A stretch of 45,514 nucleotides of DNA from Lachnospiraceae bacterium. GTDB lineage: Bacteria > Bacillota > Clostridia > Lachnospirales > Lachnospiraceae. The stretch spans positions 3,659-49,172 of the forward strand of contig JAIDPF010000051.1 in the NCBI GenBank assembly GCA_029062895.1, in the 5' to 3' direction. The notes under the pieces were generated by a model that saw nothing but the letters and a program-made list of their open reading frames with translations, had not been told where the DNA came from and ran no database searches. Both the position numbers and the translations under genes were made by a program. Below are positions 35,655 to 44,043 of the stretch, piece after piece. Position 1 is the stretch's first letter, and each line of letters begins with the position of its first letter.

Positions 35655-36185
35655 CTATGCCTCACCATTTTCGGAATTCATTTTAGGAATGAACTTTCTT
35701 CCGTCAGAATCAGTATCTGTAGAACCTTTATACAGTTGTTTTTCCATAATTTCATATGCAAGTATCACTTCATTTTCTACAGGATGACGCTCATGCTTTA
35801 TGGTTGAAAAACCCAGCTTTTCATAAAGCGCTGCCGCAGGCAGGGAAGCATCCAGATATGCCTTATCATATTTTTCACTAATCTGTGCTTCTATATTTTT
35901 TATAATAAATGTGCCATAACCCTTTTTCTGATATTCCGGCAACACATAAACCCTTGTGATGTGGTTATCCACGAAACAACCTGTTGCGACGATTTCATCA
36001 TCTATCTTAAGTACACTCACATAACCATTTTCGATATCTTTTAATATCGCGTCCCAATTGTGATGCTCACAGAAAAATTTCACTACTTCTTGCGGATAAT
36101 ATTTCGGATATATTGTTTTTATAGTATGCTGCACTACATCATATACAGCCTGTATGTCTTTAATGGTTGCTAATTCATATACCAT
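35655..36185 (-). CDS. GNAT-family N-acetyltransferase
   Basis: 176 residues. The acetyl-CoA loop is YVLPEYQKKGYGTFII (about residues 80-95), followed by the usual AALYEKLGF. The last 30 residues form an extra tail. GGAG precedes ATG 36185. It starts 15 nt after another GNAT gene on the same strand. The acceptor is unknown. Confidence 0.9.
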   Translation of the reverse strand: MVYELATIKDIQAVYDVVQHTIKTIYPKYYPQEVVKFFCEHHNWDAILKDIENGYVSVLKIDDEIVATGCFVDNHITRVYVLPEYQKKGYGTFIIKNIEAQISEKYDKAYLDASLPAAALYEKLGFSTIKHERHPVENEVILAYEIMEKQLYKGSTDTDSDGRKFIPKMNSENGEA

Positions 36186-36200
36186 CGTTTTTCTCCATTT

Positions 36201-36641
36201 TTACATATCGATCCACTGAATAAATGCTGTCTTATCCGAACTGTTATAACCGGCATTTCGATAGAAGTTTAGTGTACTTTCTTCTTTCGATCCAGTCAGC
36301 AACATCATCTTATAGCAGTCATTTTCTTCTGCAATCTGTTTTGCATAGTTCAGACAGGCAGTAGCATATCCTTTCTTTCGATAGTCGCCGTGTGTCACCA
36401 CGTTTTCAACAAGCGCATATGGTCTTACATTTCTTGTAAGATTCGGAATAATCACACATACGCAGGACGCCACGATCTTACCATCCACTTCACAAATAAT
36501 AAGATGGTGATTTTTGTCGTTCACAATGCTATCCCATGTATTTCTTAACTGCTCTGAATCTTCCGGAATACTCGTCTCATGAAGATACAGGTATAACTGT
36601 AATATTTCCTCTAAATCGGCTTTATCTGCTTCTCTGATCAT
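36201..36641 (-). CDS. GNAT-family N-acetyltransferase
   Basis: 146 residues, the minimal GNAT length. NVVTHGDYRKKGYATACL is the acetyl-CoA binding loop, and LNFYRNAGY the terminal element. AGGAAACC precedes ATG 36641. It is the second of two consecutive GNAT genes with a different sequence, so not a recent duplicate. Confidence 0.92.
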   Translation of the reverse strand: MIREADKADLEEILQLYLYLHETSIPEDSEQLRNTWDSIVNDKNHHLIICEVDGKIVASCVCVIIPNLTRNVRPYALVENVVTHGDYRKKGYATACLNYAKQIAEENDCYKMMLLTGSKEESTLNFYRNAGYNSSDKTAFIQWIDM

Positions 36642-36684
36642 ACTTGGTTTCCTCTATCTCCTTAACATATTTTTGCATATTGAT

Positions 36685-37521
36685 CTACCTTGCTAATAAA
36701 TAACAGATAATTGCCTGCTGTACCTCCAATAAAGGTTTCTTGAACTCATAACCTACAAAATAATCGCTGTTAATCACATCTTCTGAAACCTCTTCACCTC
36801 TATAAAACGGCGGACACGGATTTAATATAGCGCCCACATTTGCCTTTTTCATATGTTGCAATGTTATTTGATACTCTTTAAATTCTTCTTTTGCCTTAAC
36901 AGGTATTGAATCGGTACATATTATGTCTTTCCCTAAAACAGCTTCTTCCAAGTTTGAATACGATTTGATATTTTCCAATTCATAACCTTCCGGACAACAT
37001 TGTTCCAATTCAAACCCTATTAATCCGGCCGCCTTTTTCCAAGTATTCCCTATGTTGCCTTTTGCACCTACAAATAAAAATTTCTTATTTTCAATATCAT
37101 TGTAAATTTTTGATAATGCATATAAATCTGTAATAATTTCGCATGGATGGTTTTCTGAAGTCATTGCATTAATAATCGGAATACTTGCATACTGCGCCAT
37201 GCTTTTCACCACTTCAATATCACTATGGCGAACCACAACAGCATCTACCCAATTCTCCAAATATCCAATCGCGTCTTCTATTTTCTCCTTTTTATCAAGC
37301 GCTGATGGCGGAAAAAGAATAGTCTTTCCTCCCAATTCTTGAATTCCTTTTTCAAAGGTTACTCTTGTACGGATACTGCTCTCTGGAAAGAACAATACAA
37401 TTGTCTTTCCTTCCAAAAGTTTTTCAGTACCCTTATTTTCTGTAAGTTTATCCGCTAAATTAAATATTTCATATATTTCTTCTTTAGAAAAATCATTTAT
37501 AAAAACCAGCTTTTTACCCAT
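36685..37521 (-). CDS. aspartate/ornithine carbamoyltransferase-family protein with altered motifs
   Basis: 278 residues, shorter than usual OTCase (about 310-335). The carbamoyl-phosphate motif is SSIRTR (48-53), close to STRTR. The usual HPxQ is HPCE (125-128), replacing a Gln that contacts carbamoyl phosphate. NPCPPFYRGEEV matches the HCLPxxRGEEV region of OTCases, but the ornithine-binding DxxxSMG is missing (ICTDSIPVKAKEE there). AAAGGAG precedes ATG 37521. It stands among accessory genes, not with arginine or pyrimidine genes. The substrate is probably not ornithine. Confidence 0.82.
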   Translation of the reverse strand: MGKKLVFINDFSKEEIYEIFNLADKLTENKGTEKLLEGKTIVLFFPESSIRTRVTFEKGIQELGGKTILFPPSALDKKEKIEDAIGYLENWVDAVVVRHSDIEVVKSMAQYASIPIINAMTSENHPCEIITDLYALSKIYNDIENKKFLFVGAKGNIGNTWKKAAGLIGFELEQCCPEGYELENIKSYSNLEEAVLGKDIICTDSIPVKAKEEFKEYQITLQHMKKANVGAILNPCPPFYRGEEVSEDVINSDYFVGYEFKKPLLEVQQAIICYLLAR

Positions 37522-37580
37522 ACATTTGGCTCCTTTAGTTATTTATCAAATCAATTTCCTTAGGTACGGCAACCCATTTT

Positions 37581-37991
37581 TTACATACTACGTTTTAAAG
37601 CAAGATTTTTTCTTATCCGTTCTGCTATTTCTGAATTTACAGCCTTTTCTTCGCTGCAAAAAGTCCAGCCAAATCCATCATCCACATATCTTGGAAAAAT
37701 ATGTAGATGATAATGTCCTATATCATTAAATGTACCACCGTTTTGCATAATACTATAACCATCTAGACGGTATATCTCTTTTAATGCTGTTACGATTTTC
37801 TTCGATACAATCATCAAGTGTGCCAGCAATTCATCCGGAATTTCGTCAACGTCCAAATAATGTTGTTTTGGAACCAATAATACATGCCCTTCATTAATCG
37901 GTTCCATATCCATAAATGCCATAACAAACTCATCTTCATATACAAAATCCGTTTTGATCTGTTCTTTATGGCAAAATACACATTCACACAT
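37581..37991 (-). CDS. HIT-family nucleotide-binding hydrolase
   Basis: 136 residues from ATG 37991; GGAG lies 11 nt before it, and a TTG start at 38012 is possible. The histidine triad is GHYHLHIFPR (H93, H95, H97). An N-terminal CECVFC pair may bind zinc. HIT proteins split nucleoside phosphoramidates or dinucleoside polyphosphates. It starts close behind the GNAT gene (stop 38016). Confidence 0.92.
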   Translation of the reverse strand: MCECVFCHKEQIKTDFVYEDEFVMAFMDMEPINEGHVLLVPKQHYLDVDEIPDELLAHLMIVSKKIVTALKEIYRLDGYSIMQNGGTFNDIGHYHLHIFPRYVDDGFGWTFCSEEKAVNSEIAERIRKNLALKRSM

Positions 37992-38015
37992 CGCATTCTC
38001 TGCTCCAGTCAATCT

Positions 38016-38789
38016 TTATTCCACTTCCATCATTGGATCAACGACCTCCTTAGGCTTTGCCGTCATTTCAACCCATGCGGGAATGAATCCACATTTAATG
38101 GCATTCCGTACAGATCTGATATTGGACCATGCGGAACAATAAAATGGTACTTTTCCTCTTTTTAAAATTTCCAGCGCCAACATGCTTGTACACGCTGCTG
38201 CGATACCTTTTCTTCTATATTCCGGCAAAACATCCACCCCGATCTGCCACATGGTATCACAATCGGCGGAACATCCTGCAAGTCCGATGAGTTTTTCAGA
38301 ATCATATGCCCCAACGCCCAGAACATCCAATTCTTTTCGTTTCTCGCATAAAGCATTGCCCCATTCCAGCTTGTACAGGTCCGCAAAATCCGGCTGTTCT
38401 AAAATTTTCAGTTCATAATCGCAGGACAAAGCATGCAGTCTTTCCAGATCCGGCAGATAATATTCCGCCATAAAACATACCTTCTGCCGTTTTTCCGACA
38501 GTTTGTCATTCAGCCAGTGCATATCCGGGGTTTCAAAGCAGTGATAAAACTGATATCTGCCTATGTATTCTTCAACAATGTCCCTATACTCGTCCCGCAC
38601 CGATGCAACAATGTTATTTCCATAAGAAACCAGATTGCAGGTAATCGGTTCTTCATAATATTTTCGCGCGGCTTTACCTACCCCGGATTTCACAATCACA
38701 TGATGATCACAGAGAAAATCCTCTGCGTTGCAATTAATATCCAGCGCAGACTGCTCCATTGCTATTCTAAGGATCTCCTCGTTTGTCAT
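38016..38789 (-). CDS. GNAT-family N-acetyltransferase with long N-terminal extension
   Basis: 257 residues from ATG 38789 (AGAGG upstream; ATG 38816 lacks a site). The first about 125 residues are a separate domain beginning EEILRIAMEQSALDINCNAEDF. The C-terminal half is the GNAT fold with QIGVDVLPEYRRKGIAAA as the acetyl-CoA loop and NIRSVRNAIKCGF near the end. This two-part form is common in clostridia. The acceptor is unknown. Confidence 0.88.
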   Translation of the reverse strand: MTNEEILRIAMEQSALDINCNAEDFLCDHHVIVKSGVGKAARKYYEEPITCNLVSYGNNIVASVRDEYRDIVEEYIGRYQFYHCFETPDMHWLNDKLSEKRQKVCFMAEYYLPDLERLHALSCDYELKILEQPDFADLYKLEWGNALCEKRKELDVLGVGAYDSEKLIGLAGCSADCDTMWQIGVDVLPEYRRKGIAAACTSMLALEILKRGKVPFYCSAWSNIRSVRNAIKCGFIPAWVEMTAKPKEVVDPMMEVE

Positions 38790-38867
38790 AACAATCCTCT
38801 CTTTCCTACTTGCCATAAATACTGATATCTATCCACAACTTCACAACCCATCAGCAACACCGACCTT

Positions 38868-39251
38868 CTAAACAGTAATTTCAATTTGATTTCCCTCAAT
38901 CGCTACAACACAACTCTCATAATACCCGTCACCGGTCATTCTGAGTCCGCTTAGGATTTCATATCCATCTTTCTCCATTTGTACTGTCAACGAATCGACT
39001 TTTTCCTTGCTTCCTACACTAAATGCAACATGAATTAAACCTGTTCTTCGAAGTGATTTATCGGGATCATCCATATCGGGATGATTCATAATCTCTAATC
39101 TGGCTCCATCTCCAAATGTCAAAAAATAGGATCTGAAACCTGTCTTTTCGTTATGATACAGATTATTTGACACAGCGCCCAGATACTGTTCAAAAAATTT
39201 CCTTGCGCTCTCCAGATCATTCACATACATAGCAACATGCTCTATCTTCAT
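38868..39251 (-). CDS. VOC/glyoxalase-family protein
   Basis: 127 residues, one complete VOC unit: IEHVAMYVNDLESARKFFEQYLG at the start, GDGARLEIM in the middle and HVAFSVGSKEKVDSL then YYESCVVAIEGNQIEI at the end. Metal ligands (His4 and Glu residues) are present. GGAG precedes ATG 39251. Members act in glyoxalase, antibiotic binding or dioxygenase reactions. Which applies here is not visible. Confidence 0.9.
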   Translation of the reverse strand: MKIEHVAMYVNDLESARKFFEQYLGAVSNNLYHNEKTGFRSYFLTFGDGARLEIMNHPDMDDPDKSLRRTGLIHVAFSVGSKEKVDSLTVQMEKDGYEILSGLRMTGDGYYESCVVAIEGNQIEITV

Positions 39252-39276
39252 CTAAGCACTCCTTATTTCTTCATAA

Positions 39277-39624
39277 CTATAATTTTTCTTTCCATTCTGC
39301 TTCCCTAAAACCGACAAGCACAGCATCTCCGTTAATGATAAGAGGACGTTTCACAAGCATCCCATTTGTAGCCAGAAGTTTTAACTGTTCTTCTTCACTC
39401 ATAGCAGGCAGCTTGTCCTTAAGATTCATTTCTTTATAAAGCAGCCCACTGGTATTGAAGAATTTCTTCAGTGGAAGTCCACTTTTCTGATACCATTCCT
39501 TTAATTCATCATAAGAAGGACGATCCTCCACAATATGACGCTCTGTATATACCATATTGTTCTCATCCAGCCACTTTTTGGCCTTCTGGCAGGTTGAACA
39601 TTTCGGATAACTAATAAATAACAT
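39277..39624 (-). CDS. ArsC/Spx-family thioredoxin-fold protein
   Basis: 115 residues from ATG 39624, chosen because GGAG lies eight nt upstream (in-frame ATG 39654 is weaker). The N-terminal CSTCQKAKKWL (CxxC) and FFNTSGLLYKEM, LLATNGMLVKRPLI and VGFREAEW are typical of the Spx/MgsR/YffB branch of ArsC-like proteins. These are either reductases or RNA polymerase-binding stress regulators. The present form lacks features that decide between them. Confidence 0.9.
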   Translation of the reverse strand: MLFISYPKCSTCQKAKKWLDENNMVYTERHIVEDRPSYDELKEWYQKSGLPLKKFFNTSGLLYKEMNLKDKLPAMSEEEQLKLLATNGMLVKRPLIINGDAVLVGFREAEWKEKL

Positions 39625-39666
39625 TTCTTCATCTCCTATCATATAAAAATTCAATTTTATTCTTAT

Positions 39667-40140
39667 TTATCGTAATTTGCAAATCATTATAAATTCTTCT
39701 TCGTTCTCGTCAACCACCTCAAATCCTACTTTTTTATACATCTTAACTGCATAGTTTGCTTTCTGTACAGATAGGGAGGTCTGCTGATATCCTTTCTCTT
39801 TTAGGAATTGCAACATAGCCTTCATAAGCGCTGTACCAATCCCTAAGTTCCTGTACTCTTCATAAAGAGATATAGCAACTGAAGGCGTTGCATCATCAAT
39901 GTGCCCATAGTCATTCATGATCCGCACCCATACTGCGCCTATTATCTTTTCGTTTGTTTCTGCAACGAAACACCAATCATCCGCTTTGCCAAAATCAGCA
40001 ACATACACTTGCAGTTCCGGCTGTCGGATAATAGACTTTGGCGGCTTTTCCATTCCTTCGGGAATAAAAATTGCTTCATACAGAAAATCCGATAGTATTG
40101 GATACTCACTTTCTCTAATTTCCCGAATTTGATAGTCCAT
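39667..40140 (-). CDS. GNAT-family N-acetyltransferase
   Basis: 157 residues. SLYEEYRNLGIGTALMKAML is the acetyl-CoA loop and VKMYKKVGFEVV the final motif. The N-terminus (DYQIREIRESEYPILSDFLYEAIF) is typical for clostridial GNATs. GAGG lies very close to ATG 40140. It precedes the ArsC/Spx-like gene by 42 nt on the same strand. Confidence 0.92.
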   Translation of the reverse strand: MDYQIREIRESEYPILSDFLYEAIFIPEGMEKPPKSIIRQPELQVYVADFGKADDWCFVAETNEKIIGAVWVRIMNDYGHIDDATPSVAISLYEEYRNLGIGTALMKAMLQFLKEKGYQQTSLSVQKANYAVKMYKKVGFEVVDENEEEFIMICKLR

Positions 40141-40167
40141 ACCTCTTACTCTCCAATCAAACCACTG

Positions 40168-40755
40168 TCACACAAAACGCTTCTCGTTAGCATGGGCATA
40201 ATATATTACTTTCGGATGATAACTCATAACAAGTTTCCAGTCACTTTGTAAAGCAACATTTTCCTCATAAGCGTCAAGGTATTCCACCGGTTCTAAATCG
40301 CCTACTACACATTCTCCGTTGTCAAAAATTACAGAGATGCTATCCTTACTATGGCTTGCAGTCGAAATCATTTCCCCCGCAATCCCTATATTGGCCAGAA
40401 ACTTTCTACTTTCCTTAAGCGTAATTATGACGGCAGTCTTTTCATCAATAGGCTCATATGACAAATGTTTTTCCCGCTTAAATATTTCATCAGCAAAATG
40501 CACATATTCATATTGAATATCAAGGAGTACTAATTTTATTCCCAATTTTGTCAGCTCACTAACAAGCCCGATATGATCCGGATGATAATGCGTTGCCAGA
40601 ACATAAGTAATATCGTCTATTGATATCTGATTTTTCTTTAGCTCTTTATAAAAAGCTGACAGCGTTCCCGCGTAATCCGTATCAATCAATATACCGCCGT
40701 TTTCTCCACGCACAAAATATGTATTTGTATTCCCATATTTTAATCTTGTTACCAT
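40168..40755 (-). CDS. metallo-beta-lactamase-fold hydrolase
   Basis: 195 residues. The metal motif is THYHPDHIGL (H56, H58, D60, H61). Further ligand positions are in STASHSKDSI and VVGDLEP. The length is that of minimal MBL hydrolases, without an extra domain. GGGA precedes ATG 40755. It is a broad family (lactonases, thioesterases, glyoxalase II-like), so a precise reaction cannot be given. Confidence 0.9.
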   Translation of the reverse strand: MVTRLKYGNTNTYFVRGENGGILIDTDYAGTLSAFYKELKKNQISIDDITYVLATHYHPDHIGLVSELTKLGIKLVLLDIQYEYVHFADEIFKREKHLSYEPIDEKTAVIITLKESRKFLANIGIAGEMISTASHSKDSISVIFDNGECVVGDLEPVEYLDAYEENVALQSDWKLVMSYHPKVIYYAHANEKRFV

Positions 40756-40807
40756 ATTCCCAAAATCTTCATGATCTATTTTTTACTCGCAAAGTCAAAT
40801 TATATAT

Positions 40808-41311
40808 CTACTTTAGCAAAGAGTACATTTTCATGTCGATGACTTTCCCATTCTTGACAGCATTGTTTCTCAACGTACCCTCATATTGAAAACCCGCTTT
40901 TTCAAGCACTCTGCAAGATGCGACGTTATATGCAAACGGCTCTGCATAGATACGGATAATATCGCTTTTGCTGAAAACATATTCACATATTTGCTTTACT
41001 GCTTCGGTCATAATTCCCCTACCCCAATATTCTTCCGCAATATAATATCCAAGCTCTGCAGTCTGCCGATGAATGTTTCGTTGACGAAAAACACCAATGC
41101 TGCCAATCACTTTGCCGTCTACCGTAATAGCAAATGCAAAGGTGTCATTTTCATTTTCTGAAAGCATAGCAGAAATAAAAGCCGCCCCGTCTTCCTCTGT
41201 GTAAGGATATGGCAATCCGTCCCGAAGATTATCCTGTATTTTTTTATTTGAAAGAGCTATAGACAAATCTTTTGCGTCTGATAACTCCCATTTCCTTATA
41301 CTACAAGTCAT
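40808..41311 (-). CDS. RimJ/RimL-type GNAT acetyltransferase
   Basis: 167 residues from ATG 41311; GGAG lies before it, and the start overlaps the stop of the membrane-protein gene (ATGA). The extended frame to 41425 is in the upstream gene. Typical features are RKWELSDAKDLSIALSNKKI at the start, ELGYYIAEEYWGRGIMTEAV (acetyl-CoA loop) and SCRVLEKAGFQYEGTLRNNAV at the end. Such enzymes acetylate protein N-termini or small acceptors. Confidence 0.92.
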   Translation of the reverse strand: MTCSIRKWELSDAKDLSIALSNKKIQDNLRDGLPYPYTEEDGAAFISAMLSENENDTFAFAITVDGKVIGSIGVFRQRNIHRQTAELGYYIAEEYWGRGIMTEAVKQICEYVFSKSDIIRIYAEPFAYNVASCRVLEKAGFQYEGTLRNNAVKNGKVIDMKMYSLLK

Positions 41312-41769
41312 TTCTCTCCTGCCTCCCCGATAACTATGGATTTCTTCCTTTGTATCAATAGTTTTATGCCTAATAGAAACACAAAACCGCCAAGTAATAT
41401 AAAGAATAACCATACAACATTCCAATATGTTGAATTTACATCAAACATCAATAACAAAAGTCTATTCCAAAATTCTAATCCAACTGCAATAGCAAATAAA
41501 TCAAATAACACATAGATCCCACCAAAAAGATAAATCCATCTCCACCAGTAGTTGTTATGCCAGTTTAAGATAAAAGTAATAACTCCCAGAATACATAGTA
41601 TAGCTAATACCCCCATCAACGCAAAATAGAATAAACCCTTATTTTCTAATATACCCATCCAAAACCCGGCATAAGAATTCCTGTCTATTAAAGCCCATAT
41701 TCTATGTAAATGAAATAAACCGAAAGCCATGAAAAACCATGGCTCCCATATTAATATTTTCTTTTTCAA
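41308..41769 (-). CDS. small integral membrane protein of unknown function
   Basis: About 153 residues. The start is taken as TTG 41769 because GGAGGAG lies six nt before it; a TTG at 41784 would put that site inside the gene. Four hydrophobic helices (about 6-25, 43-66, 75-97, 110-135) are followed by a short basic tail. Many Trp and Phe residues lie at the membrane borders. I do not recognise the family. Its stop overlaps the RimJ/RimL-type gene. Confidence 0.75.
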   Translation of the reverse strand: MKKKILIWEPWFFMAFGLFHLHRIWALIDRNSYAGFWMGILENKGLFYFALMGVLAILCILGVITFILNWHNNYWWRWIYLFGGIYVLFDLFAIAVGLEFWNRLLLLMFDVNSTYWNVVWLFFILLGGFVFLLGIKLLIQRKKSIVIGEAGEK

Positions 41770-41861
41770 ACTATTCTCCTCCAAATATGATTTCGGCTAC
41801 ATTTTCAAGTTACCATAAACATGACTAAAATGAATTATCTCAAATAATATACCCGTAATAT

Positions 41862-42533
41862 TTATCGCATCAATCCTCCATGAAAATAACATTCATAAAC
41901 CTTTTCATTGTTGCAATATATTTCTTCATATCCCTGATACCAGTGAAAATCCCCTGTGACTTTACATTTGTAAATATATTCTCCTGATTGATAAAATTCA
42001 GGTCCTCTATATGGCATATCATGAGTTGCCTGTCTCAATGCTTCTTTCAGGAAGTTACCACTAAAGTTTTCTCCTAATACTCTACCTAGATAATTCATTG
42101 CATAAATAGCTTTTCCCTCTTTCCAAATAGCCTCTTCTCCAGCAAACTTTTCGCCACCAATATATGTATCATGATATACATACTGTCCTTCTTCATATCT
42201 AAAATCATGAGAATCTAATCTTGTAGCGTTTACCTCATTCATAAAAGCAGCATATGTATTAACATTTGCTTTCAATCGGAAATCAATTATTTCATCAACA
42301 TTATTTGCTACACTTTTTATTGGTAATATGCTACACTCTTGGTCTTTAACCAAAAAATCAACTGTAACATTCATAAGATTGCTAATTTGAATAATATTTA
42401 CAATGTCTGGATACGACTGACCTGACTCCCATTTGGCGATAGCTTGTCTTGATACATTTAATTTTTCTGATAATTCCTCTTGTGTATAACCTTTACTTTT
42501 TCGTAAAATCTGTAATTTTTCTGGAAAAATCAT
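41862..42533 (-). CDS. XRE-family regulator with DUF5680 domain
   Basis: 223 residues. The Cro/CI-type helix-turn-helix is at about 5-60 (GYTQEELSEKLNVSRQAIAKWESG). The C-terminal domain (about 85-223) runs from VDEIIDFRLKANVNTYAAF to YECYFHGGLM and matches DUF5680, a domain often fused to XRE regulators and thought to sense something small. AGGAGG precedes ATG 42533. A perfect dyad at 42605-42619 could be its operator. Confidence 0.9.
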   Translation of the reverse strand: MIFPEKLQILRKSKGYTQEELSEKLNVSRQAIAKWESGQSYPDIVNIIQISNLMNVTVDFLVKDQECSILPIKSVANNVDEIIDFRLKANVNTYAAFMNEVNATRLDSHDFRYEEGQYVYHDTYIGGEKFAGEEAIWKEGKAIYAMNYLGRVLGENFSGNFLKEALRQATHDMPYRGPEFYQSGEYIYKCKVTGDFHWYQGYEEIYCNNEKVYECYFHGGLMR

Positions 42534-42604
42534 ATTTCTATACCTCCTGATACAAGCTTATCAAAAAAATTGTTCCACGTCAGTAAACATCTAGTTGCAT
42601 TATT

Positions 42605-42619
42605 TCTACTTTTAGTAGA
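42605..42619. promoter_or_regulatory. candidate XRE operator
   Basis: TCTACT-TTT-AGTAGA, a perfect 6-bp inverted repeat 72 bp upstream of the XRE regulator start. It is flanked by TTGCA and TGCAA about 45 bp apart. XRE regulators bind such short dyads. Confidence 0.4.
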
Positions 42620-42651
42620 CAAATTTAAATTAGTGCAATAAGACTAAATAT

Positions 42652-43308
42652 TTAATCAAAATATTCTTTAAGAACAATTCGAATAGGTTCCCTTATATCA
42701 GTATTATCCGGTCCATACATTTTCTCCTCAAAATAATGAACTTTATTTGATACTCCCCAAAAGTTTTGATTAAGCCACTCTTCCTTATCTGCACCATATT
42801 TGATAAGCAAATCAAGGACTTCAAATAATCTCTTTTTGGTTATTTCCTGTATATCTGGATAAGCTCCCTTGCGTTCCAAAATCATTTCTGCATCATTTAC
42901 TGCCGTACCTATCGGAAGCATTTCTGATGATGTTTTCCGATTAGGATTGGCTCCTTTCTCAAGCAATCTTTTAATTAAATCCATATACTTTTCAGAATGG
43001 CTATACTGTTTATAACATAATGCAGAAAATACACATATTATAGCATCATGCAGGACAGGCATGCATACGCTATGAGGCGGCACAAGTGCAGGATCTTCCA
43101 TGAAATCAGCGTCAGCACCCTTTTCAAGCAATAACTCTATAATTTCAAATTCTCCACATTTAATCGCTACTTGTAATGGTGATTGCCCTATATCCTTTTT
43201 AGGTGCTTTTGCATTGTAAACCTCGTTTACAACAGCGGCATTTTTTGTTATTGATGCCCGCACTGCTTCAATATCGCTATGCCTTATATCTTTAAATAAT
43301 CTATTCAT
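42652..43308 (-). CDS. ankyrin-repeat protein
   Basis: 218 residues with at least three ankyrin-like units: QSPLQVAIKCGEFEIIELLLEKGAD, then YMDLIKRLLEKGANPN, then LFEVLDLLIKYGADKEEW. It has no signal peptide or membrane helix and so is a cytosolic protein-binding scaffold by family. GGAGG precedes ATG 43308. A decayed coding remnant lies upstream, and the XRE gene follows 118 nt downstream. Confidence 0.88.
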   Translation of the reverse strand: MNRLFKDIRHSDIEAVRASITKNAAVVNEVYNAKAPKKDIGQSPLQVAIKCGEFEIIELLLEKGADADFMEDPALVPPHSVCMPVLHDAIICVFSALCYKQYSHSEKYMDLIKRLLEKGANPNRKTSSEMLPIGTAVNDAEMILERKGAYPDIQEITKKRLFEVLDLLIKYGADKEEWLNQNFWGVSNKVHYFEEKMYGPDNTDIREPIRIVLKEYFD

Positions 43309-43341
43309 TTCATTCCTCCAAATTCCGATTTGTAAATTTGA

Positions 43342-43618
43342 TTATATCACTTCAATTCCCCATATACCACCATAAAATATAGGGTATAGCAGCCCGCTAC
43401 ACCCCATTTTCTTATAAACATAACTTTGCCTTTCACAATAAACTTCTGTTTTGCCTTCTGTCGATACCCCCATTTTCTTATACAAATAACAGCTTTGGGA
43501 TTCCTGCAATATCGCAGATTTTAATTATGTTTTCTAAATTTTTCTAACCAATAATGTTGTTCATCATCCAGCTCATTGATATCATTTTTCTAATCATATT
43601 CTTTCTTCCACAAAACAA
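43342..43618 (-). pseudogene. decayed coding remnant, possibly GNAT-like, with internal duplication
   Basis: The 310-bp gap between the cupin and ankyrin genes contains broken minus-strand coding. One frame gives DINELDDEQHYWLEKFRKHN then stop (about 43585-43523). Another frame gives about 60 codons ending at TAA 43342, including CYLYKKMGVSTEGKTEVY and then SYVYKKMG. The YKKMG unit is repeated because CCCCATTTTCTTATA occurs at 43402 and 43468, a 66-bp (22-codon) duplication in frame. YKKMG followed by GKTE is a common GNAT C-terminal pattern. No start codon or ribosome-binding site is present. The assignment is tentative. Confidence 0.45.
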
Positions 43619-43957
43619 CTATAATATTCTCTTTCCGCCAAAAGCATGAATGGTTCTCGTTCCTTTGGTAACTCTACCATGGTGAGGAATCCCCTTTGGT
43701 ATCAAAAGTTCATCTCCAGAATGTAAAATATGCTCTTTTTCATCAAATATCTCTACATACTCCCCAGAAACGCAAAATACATATTCATCAAATTCATGAA
43801 CATTCTCTTTAGAATTTCTATCAGAATAATACGTCCAAAAACAAATTTGACTTCCATCTGCTCCTTCATAGTAATACCCATCAATATCTGGAGTGTTTTG
43901 TTGGGTACTGTCAATGTGATTCAATTGATTCTTCATAAAATCCGGAAACTCTTTCAT
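43619..43957 (-). CDS. cupin-domain protein
   Basis: 112 residues from ATG 43957. A single small cupin barrel: ENVHEFDEYVFCVSGEYVEIF (motif 1) and GDELLIPKGIPHHGRV (motif 2), with likely metal ligands His and Glu in both. The extended frame upstream (to 44002) is probably leader. The 25 nt ending 3 nt before the start are identical to the leader of the DUF3892 gene at 5.8 kb. The function is unknown; such cupins often bind small ligands. Confidence 0.85.
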   Translation of the reverse strand: MKEFPDFMKNQLNHIDSTQQNTPDIDGYYYEGADGSQICFWTYYSDRNSKENVHEFDEYVFCVSGEYVEIFDEKEHILHSGDELLIPKGIPHHGRVTKGTRTIHAFGGKRIL

Positions 43958-43960
43958 AAT

Positions 43961-43985
43961 TAATAACCATACCTTTCCGTAACCT
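43961..43985 (-). repeat. 25-nt leader repeat, copy 2
   Basis: Identical to 5835-5859. On the minus strand it contains ACGGAAAGGTATGG and ends 3 nt before ATG 43957 of the cupin gene. Confidence 0.75.
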
Positions 43986-44043
43986 TCGAATTTAGGCCAC
44001 AACTTAAATAGAACCAGAACTTTTCTATGCCGATTCTATCGGA

